DNA of 28,911 nt from Dissophora ornata (taxonomy: Eukaryota; Mortierellomycota; Mortierellomycetes; Mortierellales; Mortierellaceae). A model generated the notes under the pieces. That model had not been told where the DNA came from. It ran no database searches and saw only the letters and a program-made list of their open reading frames with translations. Numbering within the stretch: the stretch's first letter is position 1; every line of letters starts with the position of its first letter. This document shows, in pieces, positions 20,708 to 28,911 of the stretch. The DNA is taken from positions 1 to 28,911 of the forward strand of contig MU616971.1 of the NCBI GenBank assembly GCA_025201705.1, in the 5' to 3' direction. The translations under genes were made by a program, and so were the position numbers.

Positions 20708-22765
20708 ATGGTGCTGTCGCGTTCTGACCCCAACACCTCTTACAGAGGCAAAGACGTCCCTGAGACGCCACTCACACCGCGCACACCGCTCTCGCCTCCA
20801 CTCCACCGTTCCAGACTCATGACACCCACGCTCTCACGTCCATCCGCCACTCGCTCTGCACGCAAGCGGGAACGCGCTGAGGACGACGACCTGGACTTGG
20901 ACCATGACCCGGCACAAGGCCTTTCTAGTGCTGCTTATCAGCTCAATGCCAAGCCGACGCCGTCAGAGCTCCTATCCATGAACCTCAACACCCTTGCGTT
21001 GCACCAAAGCAGCAGCGGCAGTAGCTCCATCTGGGGCACTCCCTCTGCCAGGCTATCAGACGATGCAATCGGACATCTCAACCTCAGTCTGCCCTTTGAA
21101 AAATTCCTTACCTCCTCCTGCCCGTCGCCCTCGTTCATGTCGTCTGGCAATGGCTCTTTGGAGACTGTTCATCGATACCCGAGTCGATCTCCAATACGAG
21201 CGAGCAAGAGTGCTCAGTCAACGCCAACCAAGACCCGACCTATCCTCAATAATAAACTCGCCACTCCACCGAGTTCAGCGATCACTCAGCGTACTGCCCT
21301 GGTCAGTCCACCTCGTAGCAACAACAACAGAGGGCAGTTTATGACGGACGAAGAGAACAACCTGTTCTTGTCACATTCACCTCGAGCAGTTCGAACCCCT
21401 CGAAGGACGCAAAGTCGCACGGACCAATTCAGCCCCGCTCTTTTGTCAGAAACCCCTGTGCCGGCACCAAACCTGTTATTAGCTTTTGCAGAACAGGATA
21501 TCGAAACTGGCCTCTCGAGTTCAATCAGCGCTCTGAACGATAGCCTATTTGTAGATGAGGACGACAAGGCAGAGACAGAATCCGTCCAAAGCCCCACCAG
21601 AGGAGATCTGGAAAAAGAGAATCACACCCCCAAGATATCAGAGGAGTTTGCCAACCCGTTCTATGTTGGAGGCGCCCCCCTCTCAGAATTGAGGCGTAGT
21701 ACTCGGTCTAGCCTGAAGGCGGATGGCTCAACAACACCTGCAGGACCATCAACAACCACCGGCTCCATGATCCGCTCAAAACGACAGGCTCTTGGCTCAA
21801 TATCTCCATGGCGATGGAACACGTTTAACGAGCAAGCGGCCCTATCATTCTTTTCTGGTACGAAGGGTGTAAAGGGTCTGGGGCCTGTGGATGCCACCAG
21901 CGGCCCGTGTTCTAAAGCAGGATATGCAGTATCAGACTGGGTCGAGTCGGTTGACCCGCAAAAGAGTGCCACCATGTCAAGCGAACCTGCAGAGACCTCA
22001 TCAGCCGCTTCATCGTCGTCAATATCAAAGAGTTGCCAAGCGGTAGGTGGCAAGTCTTTGTCTTCGTCATCGTCCTCGTCTTCTTCCACAACCTCCTTGC
22101 TGGGCCCAGCTCTCGGTGCTAGAGGAGCTGCAACAAAACTCCCAGATGATCATCCAAACTCTGCAGAATCAGCCGATCGGAAGGGAGGACCTTCATCACT
22201 GGTTGCCAAGCTGACCGAGAGTGTCATCCAACCACACGCGGTGGCATTTAATCGGCGGGCGCAACAGGTAGCAGGCCAGATTTACTACTGGAAACATGGA
22301 AGCTATCAGCTGGTGAGCGAGCAGGACAAGCAGCAGTGGCCTGGCGAATGGAAGTTTGAGATCTACCAAGATCCTCAGTCACCTGGAGGCCCTTCACAGT
22401 GTGAGAGTAGTCTCGCTGGCTCTACTGGTGCAACGTATACTGGCAAGGGCAAGCTGACAGACCGGCAGTTAAGTGGACCGGGTTCGAAGCGCATGCGGAC
22501 CCACCGTGAGCCCTTGGGTGGGCTTTCTGATATGAGCAGCAGTAGTGCTCTGCAGCAACACGACAGAGAGCCATCGGGAGACACGGGGACGGCGCTCGAT
22601 CGAGAGGAGACACCGCCACCTAGCCCTAGCCATCGTGCATCCATGATGCGACAGGAGACCAGTCAATTGCCAAAGCAGTCGCGTCTACAGGACAGATACG
22701 ACTTTCGGGAGCGCCGCATGCTGGACGAACCGCTGACACCTCGTTCTCGTCGCTGCGGGGCATAA
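20708..22765 (+). CDS. Unrecognised Ser/Pro-rich protein with many CDK-type sites and a KEN box
   Basis: A single uninterrupted frame of 685 residues; I do not recognise the family. The N-terminus is packed with proline-directed sites (PETPLTPRTPLSPP) next to a basic patch (SARKRERAEDDD) that could be a nuclear signal. At least twenty SP/TP sites are spread along the chain, including RSPIR, HSPRAVRTPRR, STPTKTRP and ending EPLTPRSRR. Residues 303-305 are a KEN box (LEKENHTP), a degron type used by APC/C-Cdh1. A poly-Ser tract lies near residue 450-460. The only stretch that looks folded is about residues 510-555 (FNRRAQQVAGQIYYWKHGSY and WPGEWKFEIYQDP), aromatic-rich and probably the conserved core. 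A cell-cycle or CDK-regulated nuclear role is inference only. The start is the first ATG; an upstream non-coding exon is possible. Confidence 0.75.
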   Translation: MVLSRSDPNTSYRGKDVPETPLTPRTPLSPPLHRSRLMTPTLSRPSATRSARKRERAEDDDLDLDHDPAQGLSSAAYQLNAKPTPSELLSMNLNTLALHQSSSGSSSIWGTPSARLSDDAIGHLNLSLPFEKFLTSSCPSPSFMSSGNGSLETVHRYPSRSPIRASKSAQSTPTKTRPILNNKLATPPSSAITQRTALVSPPRSNNNRGQFMTDEENNLFLSHSPRAVRTPRRTQSRTDQFSPALLSETPVPAPNLLLAFAEQDIETGLSSSISALNDSLFVDEDDKAETESVQSPTRGDLEKENHTPKISEEFANPFYVGGAPLSELRRSTRSSLKADGSTTPAGPSTTTGSMIRSKRQALGSISPWRWNTFNEQAALSFFSGTKGVKGLGPVDATSGPCSKAGYAVSDWVESVDPQKSATMSSEPAETSSAASSSSISKSCQAVGGKSLSSSSSSSSSTTSLLGPALGARGAATKLPDDHPNSAESADRKGGPSSLVAKLTESVIQPHAVAFNRRAQQVAGQIYYWKHGSYQLVSEQDKQQWPGEWKFEIYQDPQSPGGPSQCESSLAGSTGATYTGKGKLTDRQLSGPGSKRMRTHREPLGGLSDMSSSSALQQHDREPSGDTGTALDREETPPPSPSHRASMMRQETSQLPKQSRLQDRYDFRERRMLDEPLTPRSRRCGA

Positions 22766-23418
22766 CTAGGGTCTTGTGTGTGTGTGTGTGTGTGTGTGTT
22801 TTTTTTGTTGCCAGCATTTTTTTGTAGTTTGTAGTTTTAGTCTGTAACATGTATTGTACAACAGTACAACAACGATTCCACCAACCGATGACACGGTTCG
22901 TATTTTCGCTCTCTGGATAGTCATATGTTTTTGTGTTTGTTTTTTTTGTACTATGATGATTTATTGTACATGATGGACGGGAATGAGCATGTGGAGAAAC
23001 AAAAAAAGAAAAACGAGGACAGCGTCCCGCTAAGCACTGTCGTCCAGAGTACATGGAGTATGAAAATAGAGTAGGAGGCAGATTGAACGCGACATAATAC
23101 AGAGACCACCGAGACAGAGACAAATAAAGAGCAAGATGATGTCAGTGAGAGAGCAGAGCAAAATCGGTTCAGTGTGCGCCAGGGTCGATCAGGAGAGGAG
23201 CACGAGTCGCATGCAAACACGGCGTCCGCCTGGCATCGTCCATTGGTATGAGTGAGCATGCATATATGTGGGGGAGGTGGGGGTGGGGGGGAATTTGGAA
23301 AAATGCTCCAGAGCCATTATATCGCATGAATCTTACAGGAATCCAGACTCGGATAGCAACCGTGTGATCTTCTCTTCTTCTCCCTCTCTATTCGTGTCAG
23401 GCCGCCAAAAGCCCAAGG
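22766..23418. other. Convergent 3' intergenic region with GT microsatellite
   Basis: The unknown plus-strand gene and the RasGEF converge here. A TG/GT dinucleotide array occupies about 22775-22799, followed by T-runs. AATAAA occurs on the plus strand at 23123-23128 and on the minus strand at about 22959-22965, each several hundred bases from its gene. A G-rich patch lies at about 23270-23290. No gene is seen. Confidence 0.5.
22775..22799. repeat. TG dinucleotide microsatellite
   Basis: About twelve uninterrupted TG units begin ten bases after the stop of the unknown gene, so they lie in its 3'UTR. Confidence 0.85.
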
Positions 23419-24001
23419 TTAGTAATGCGAGAGTGGGACTCCAAAAGCCAAACTCGATAACGTTCCGCGCTCAACCACTTCTTGCGCGACGCACCTTGGC
23501 TCTAGAGCTAAGCTCATGTCGTACAGCACCTGGACAGGCTTGGCGTGGTCCAAGCCCCGTCGGATATACGCCTGGATCTCCTGCACGGTCGTAAGACAGT
23601 AGGGCACAGACTGGTACTGCTGGATCTCGCGAATGACCTCCGCAGTGCTGACACGCTTGTAAAAGTTGATGTGTTGGTCGGTGCCTTTAAGGACGTCTGG
23701 GTTGCCGTCCTGGATCATGACCAGGTCTGTCAAATAGACACCCACAAAAGGAACGCATGGGGGGTTGGCCGAGTGTAGCTCTTGACGGTAGTCGCCCCAG
23801 TTCTTGGCTGAGCTGGTCACACCCTGCAGCGTGGAGAACATGTTCATGATGCGGCCTGGGACGAGTTCCCAGGTTCGTTTGAGACGGTGGATGGGAGACT
23901 GGGCAAGCGCAGCAGTGGTAGCGGACAGCATACTAAAGTTGTTTAGTTGGCGCAACCTCTACAAAAAGGATGTAAATAGATCATAGATGAACGGTTAGCA
24001 C

Positions 24002-24061
<60 letters not shown>

Positions 24062-27000
24062 AATGAAATCATGGATCCCCGCGGCCGATCAAAAGACGGC
24101 GAACAATAAGCAAATCCTGGCATCCGAACATGCAACATCGACTTGCCTCTGCAACAGCGATCAGATGCTTGATAATCGCAGCCCTCTTCTTGAGTTCCTT
24201 TTCGCTCAGCACAACTTCGTTGATCCAGTTGGAATAAAGATTGCTCGTCTCAATCATCTTCTTGATGTTGCTCGCCTTGGCCGCCATCTCTGGATCTTCA
24301 CTAGTCCATGCCTTGGCCAAGCACTCGACGGGCTTGATCCGGTTGTAGCAGTTGGCTTCCATGATTGTCAACTGGCGAGCAAACTCGAGCGCATCCAGAT
24401 CCATAAACTTTATCTTTTTGAGGTTGCGTGGGGTTATCGGTTGCGGCGCCTGCGTAGATAGATTGAGAACCATCCTTCGGAAGGATCCGTCCGACACCTC
24501 TCGTTTCTCCACCAGCTTGATGAGTTGAACCGCCGCAAAGCTCATCGACTCGCGCATCAGACCCGATTCTGAAAACTCTTTGATCTTTGGCAACATTTGA
24601 CGATCTTCTACTTCGTCCTCCATATAATAATTTTCAAGCCATGACTTGATAATGTTGAACACGCGTAGACGGATTGGTGTCAGCTTGCGTTCTGTCCATT
24701 TAGAATGTTCTGTTGCAGTCAGTCCACCCGGTGGCTTGATGGTGATACGGCGAAACAACAGGGAAAAGAATTGGCTGGTGGATGCAAACGACCGGTATGT
24801 GAGCAGGAATGTGGCAACAAAGTTCGAATCAAGACCGTCGTGCAACGTCAGCCGCTCGACAAGTGCCGCCAAAGTGCCGCCCCTGACGTGACCCTCCATG
24901 TTGAACGAAATATCGGAAGGTGAGTAGTCGTGACCAAGATACCAGGGTACCTCCAAAGCTTTAGTAGGCTGTGGCGTCGGTGCTTCCTCACCCAGCATCT
25001 TTTTCAGCTTTGCACCTCGAGCATTTGCCTTTTGGGAGAGAGAGATGCTTGGTCGGGATCCTGGAGGGTTGACTTCCATGGATGACGCCAAGCTCGGTGA
25101 TGAGAAAGGATGGCTCGTCCCAAGCGAGCGGGCTGTATAATCTGTTCCTTGGGTGGTCACGACCGAGACTCCAGAAATGGAAGAGTTGGACGAGAAGGAC
25201 GACTGACGCGAGACAGACCGGTGGCGCGAGCTCTTTGTTTCTGCATCAAAATCCGAGTCCTGGTCCAGAAAGTACGAGTCGATCTCGCTTTGTCGATGGA
25301 AACTCGACTGGCCGATCAAAGTTGAGCTCGCCTCTGACGTGACGCGGGGGCGGGAATGCTTCTCTAGCTCATCATTCTCTGTTGCCAAAGACCTAGTCGC
25401 CGCTGTTAGATCCATGACGGACCTTTCCGCCGTCTGAATGGCTTCGAGCGCCATCTCCAGGACAGTCGTCTGCGCCATTGGGTCTGTTGCAAGCTGGATG
25501 GCCATCACAAGAGCAGCCACATTATTGTAGAGCGCCTGCTTCGAGACACGGACATCCAGAAAGATGTGATCCTTGATAAGTGGGTGGTCCGCCAACACCT
25601 TGGTATAGTACTCGCCCACCAGTGATAGCAAGGATCCAATTTGCGATAGTGCCTGGTGGCATTGCGCAACGAGCTGTGAGGACTGTGCCGAGTTCATGAT
25701 GGATGCGCCATAGAGGGGCCGTGAGTCAAACTGCATGGTTGGAGGGGGGAGGCTCTGCGAGCCCTCCAAGACCTTGGACACTTGCAGGGAAAGGAGCCCG
25801 ATTGCCTTGCAAGCACTCTTGCAGTAGTAGTCGAGTTGGGAGAGCAGTCCTGCTGATCCCAAGGACCGACGATACGAGCTCTTGTCGCCGCTGTCAAATG
25901 AGGGCCGGGAAGTACTGGAGACGGTGCGGGCCAGTTTTTGTCCCGATTTCAAGTCAAGGGCGCCTTCAGGATCGAGAATCAGCTTGGCATCGACATCGTG
26001 GACTGTGATGCCAGCGCTCTGGGCGGTCATGATAAACTGGTGGACAGAATTGGCGACATCGTCGGCGTCGGATCGCATTTTCGAAACGGCCCCTTCGGCA
26101 GGCCAGATGCTCGAGGCCATCTTTGCGGACAGCACCAATCGAGACAGAGCGGCCATGATCTGACGGTGGTGGACTTTCATGCCCTGATGTAGCCGAATTG
26201 GTGCCGCATCTTTGTCTATAGTACCAGAAGCGTAGAACATGACACGGACAGACTCGACCACCTGTGCGGCTTGGATCTGGTAATACGGTTTGTAGCCATG
26301 GTCTGCGGAATTGATCAGATTCTGCAGCGTACCTGACGTATGCTCTGATAAAGAGCTCCAGGTGGGCTCAGACTCGAATGGGTTGGACACTGGTGGTAGT
26401 GGTGGCAGGCCCTGCCCCTGGTCAGCAACGACACCTGGCGCGCTTGCGCCTGATGGCTTGCGAAGGGCTGCATGGGCATTAGGATTGCCCGATGCGTTGG
26501 ATCCGTCTTGCGAAATTGGAGACCCAGCTCTTGTCTAAGTTCACACGAAGCACGTTTTAGCGTCTTCATATTTTTCATTTTTCGAGTAATAGTCCTCCTC
26601 TCCGTGGAGTCTTTGGCTCCGCACGCTATCTCTTCTCCATATCAATGCTCTCGATTGTGAGCGAATTTAAAAAAAAAATAAAAAAATAAAACCACAAAAC
26701 CAGAGCCGGGAGAGGCCAATAACAGCCATAATGTAAACAAAAAAAAAAAAAAAATATTATAAAAAAAAATACGCTCCCAAATCGTCCCCCTGAACTGTAC
26801 TTTGTGCTCAGCTGAAAGTGCAACCCTTTGCTGCTCCCAGGCAGCCATGCTCTATCCCGCTTAGGTCACCACATACAAAAACAGTTGTAGCCTAGAATCT
26901 TATGCAAGGATCGAGCGAGATGAAGGAGGTAATCTTACCGGTACAGCCGATGTTTGCCAAGAATTGGGTCGCGTCGAGCCACTGTGGCTGTCTGACTCTG

Positions 27001-27388
27001 CGGTTTCGTGAACAGCGGACATGGCGCGAGCGTGGTCCGCTGTCTGGTCTTGTTCGAGAACATCCTTTGCAGCTGCTGCCAATGAAGAGCGGGAGGATGC
27101 TATACTATTTTCCCTTGCAACAGTGTGTTTTGGTGCCGTGGGGTCGTGGCTGGAGGGGGACCCGTTGGTGTTGGCGGATTCTAGAACCAGGGGGTTTAAG
27201 GGGAGATGCAAATTAGAGCGCTGGCGGGAAAGGATGAAAGGATAGTCCTGTATGAATTGGGCTGAACATGCCGCATGCATGTAGACACTCCATGCGTCTG
27301 ATCGCAATAAACTTTGACGCGTATCATGATCGGAGAGCGAGGGGAGAGGTGGATATTTGTACTTTTTTTTTTCTTTTCAGAACAGTGC

Positions 27389-27438
<50 letters not shown>

Positions 27439-28534
27439 AGGAGAGGAAAGCACATGCAAGGTGCTCCAGGCGAATCACAACATTGTCCGCTTGCATGGGA
27501 AAGAGCGGGGTACATGAATATAGTTCGGTGCAACGATACTTACCGTTGCTGATGGACGGTGCTGAGGAGGGGGAGGATATTACAGAAGGGGGAGTTGCTG
27601 TTGCTGTTGTTGTTGTGGACGATGCAGGCGATGCTGGGGGTGGTGCAGGGGGTGCTCTGTTTTCGGTCTGTACAGTCGCCGCCACGGCAGCGGATGGTCT
27701 TGAGATGGACCAGGAGGAGTCTCCTGTCCGGGTATTGAAGTAGTAGACCTGTCCGTCGGGAGTAGTCTGGGGCAGCCACAGGTCATCACTGGACTATAAG
27801 CGTATAAGTGTATAAGCGTATAAGCGACGCGTAGGAAAGCAAGAGGGAGAAGCGCGACCGTTGTTGGCCAGGATTGTAGGTTAGTCAGCCAGGGTAATTG
27901 TGTAATTGTGCGTGGTGGGTTGCGTGTTTTGCGTGTGTTTTGCTTGTTTTGCTTGTTTTGCTTCCGTTGTGCACGCACCAGACACGCAATAGCCAATACA
28001 CCAATCAATACAAATAAAAAAATAAGGGGGTGGGGTGGGGGTGGGGGGAAAGGATGATGGCAATCGACTCGGAGTCGAGCACAATGGCATATACACAACA
28101 TTAATTCACGATATACAGCTACAGAAACCATCGAGTCCCCCAACAAGATTACTTGCCGTTTCGTCGTCCGAGTCATGATCCGAGTCGTCGTCGTCCTCGG
28201 CCTGGGTGATCTCCTCGACAAAATTGGAGGGGAACCAGCCACGAGAGTCGTTGCAGAAGCCGTACCACCAGCCGGATTCGAGCTGGGCCACGACCTGAAT
28301 CAGATCATCCTTTTGAAATGAGAGCGAGATCGTGGCAGTCTCCCTTGACTGGTACGGGTACAATGCCCGGACGACGACGCAGGGGTAGGTCTCGTCTGTG
28401 GTGTGCAGAAGGTCTGTGGTTGGCTGGAGGGCGGGGGATTGGATGTAGTGATACGAATGCAGACTGTCGTTTCCGGACGGAGGCAGCTGCGAGGCGGGGG
28501 AGGATATGGAGGAGCGAGGATGGGTCGCGTCCAT
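23419..28534 (-). CDS. Cdc25-type Ras guanine-nucleotide exchange factor (SH3-WW-REM-CDC25)
   Basis: It promotes GDP/GTP exchange on Ras at membranes, upstream of cAMP/PKA or MAPK signalling. Exons read: 28534 to about 28153, 27793-27544, 27180-26939, 26534-24147 and 23958-23419, about 1,267 residues. The SH3 domain (about residues 53-109) has ALYPYQ, GWWYGF and GWFPSNFVE. A WW-like module follows in the second exon (LWLPQTTPDGQVYYFNTR, then SSWS), then a long low-complexity region with PPLPP. The REM/RasGEF_N domain is at about 836-955. The CDC25 catalytic domain (about 990-1235) shows MDLDALEFARQLTIME, RLRQLNNFSMLSA, PIHRLKRTW and PFVGVYLTDLVMI. Two oddities: the last intron (24146-23959) has a GC donor (GAG|GCAAGT) and contains a 58-base homopolymer. 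The first junction does not keep phase with the best donor (A|GTAATC at 28152), so a small exon may be missing or a weaker donor near 28109 used. The start is the first in-frame ATG. Confidence 0.92.
24003..24060. repeat. 58-base poly(A)/poly(T) tract within a RasGEF intron
   Basis: An uninterrupted run of 58 A's on the plus strand. In the RasGEF transcript it is poly(U), about 45 to 100 bases before the acceptor of the GC-AG intron. The exact length is doubtful for technical reasons. Confidence 0.9.
27391..27435. repeat. GA dinucleotide microsatellite within a RasGEF intron
   Basis: About 22 uninterrupted GA units in the intron between 27543 and 27181. In the RasGEF transcript it reads as a long CU tract, which could bind polypyrimidine-tract proteins. 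Length polymorphism is likely. Confidence 0.9.
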
Positions 28535-28911
28535 GGGGGAGGTCAATGGAGCGGGATATGTAGATGGTAGAGAAGGTAGAGAAGGTAGAGAAGGTAGAGA
28601 AGGTAGAGAAGGTAGAGATGGTAGAGAGGAGCTCGCAGCGTGACAGGAGAGGTCTTGATATGGTCCAGGGGATGGGAGGAGGATGGATGATGGAGGGCTG
28701 GAGTCGAGTCAAGTGGGAGAATAAAGTGAGAATGAGAGAATGAGAGAATGAGAATGGGAATGAGGATGAGAATGAGAATGAGGATGAGGATGAGAATGAG
28801 AATGACAATGAATGTGAATGAGAATATCAATGTTTCAAGAATGTGAATGCTACGGCGAATGCAAGAATGCAACGGCGAAGGCGAAGGGTGGCAGGTCGAG
28901 TTGTGGTGGGG
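28535..28911. promoter_or_regulatory. RasGEF upstream region made of short tandem repeats
   Basis: Everything between the RasGEF start and the window edge is repetitive. There is a 9-bp array (28566-28628), then GAATGA/GAATGAGAAT-type repeats from about 28727 to 28830. Read toward the gene both are C/T-rich, as in many fungal 5' leaders. Open frames across it are only translated repeats. An upstream exon or promoter may lie beyond the window. Confidence 0.5.
28566..28628. repeat. 9-bp tandem repeat (GGTAGAGAA), seven units
   Basis: Five exact units followed by two variants ending AT and AG in the last bases. It begins about 30 bases upstream of the RasGEF ATG, probably in the 5'UTR. Confidence 0.88.

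Noticed and set aside
27314..27552. Arg-Glu repeat frames on both strands
   Set aside because: They are translations of the GA microsatellite inside a RasGEF intron.
28305..28872. Minus-strand frames with Ser-Phe, Leu-Tyr and Ile-Leu repeats
   Set aside because: They are translated tandem repeats overlapping the SH3 exon in the wrong frame.
1..28911. CRISPR arrays, bacterial operons, rRNA genes, viral genes
   Set aside because: No spaced direct repeats of CRISPR type, no ribosomal RNA signatures and no viral hallmark genes were seen. The only short direct repeats are microsatellites and a two-copy repeat.

Overview
The window looks like nuclear DNA of an early-diverging filamentous fungus, most likely Mucoromycota/Mortierellomycota. 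The reasons are the many short GT-AG introns, a Cdc25-type Ras exchange factor carrying SH3 and WW modules, a kanadaptin gene, GPI-anchored surface proteins, many microsatellites, and a Fanzor-family (eukaryotic TnpB-like) gene of a type I associate with such genomes. The taxonomic call is inference, because no rRNA or other marker gene is present. Splice sites were read by eye and checked for phase and for continuity of conserved motifs.

Layout. 390-3859 (+): RPN1, the 26S proteasome base subunit, in nine exons. 4091-5720 (-): a Fanzor-like RuvC nuclease gene broken by a single-base frameshift, wedged between the 3' ends of RPN1 and kanadaptin. 5965-8223 (-): kanadaptin-like FHA/dsRBM protein in seven exons. 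8224-10092: about 1.9 kb of divergent intergenic DNA. 10093-12222 (+): UGP1, UTP-glucose-1-phosphate uridylyltransferase. 12223-15273: about 3 kb with no supportable gene but several small repeats. 15274-16581 (+): secreted, GPI-anchored Cu-only superoxide dismutase. 16987-18032 (-): metallo-beta-lactamase-fold hydrolase with a lactonase-like metal-ligand set. 18640-19857 (+): THO1/SARNP-type SAP-domain mRNA-export factor. 20708-22765 (+): unrecognised 685-residue protein, rich in SP/TP sites and with a KEN box. 23419-28534 (-): SH3-WW-REM-CDC25 Ras guanine-nucleotide exchange factor.

The genes do not form one pathway. Most are single-copy housekeeping genes: protein turnover, UDP-glucose for cell wall and glycogen, mRNA export, and Ras signalling. 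The accessory elements are the Fanzor-like gene, the extracellular SOD and the MBL-fold hydrolase. The Fanzor-like locus is the most interesting part. It has one visible frame lesion in a six-base homopolymer, the expected RuvC acidic residues are still present, and two small hairpins lie just 3' of its stop, where a guide (omega) RNA would be expected.
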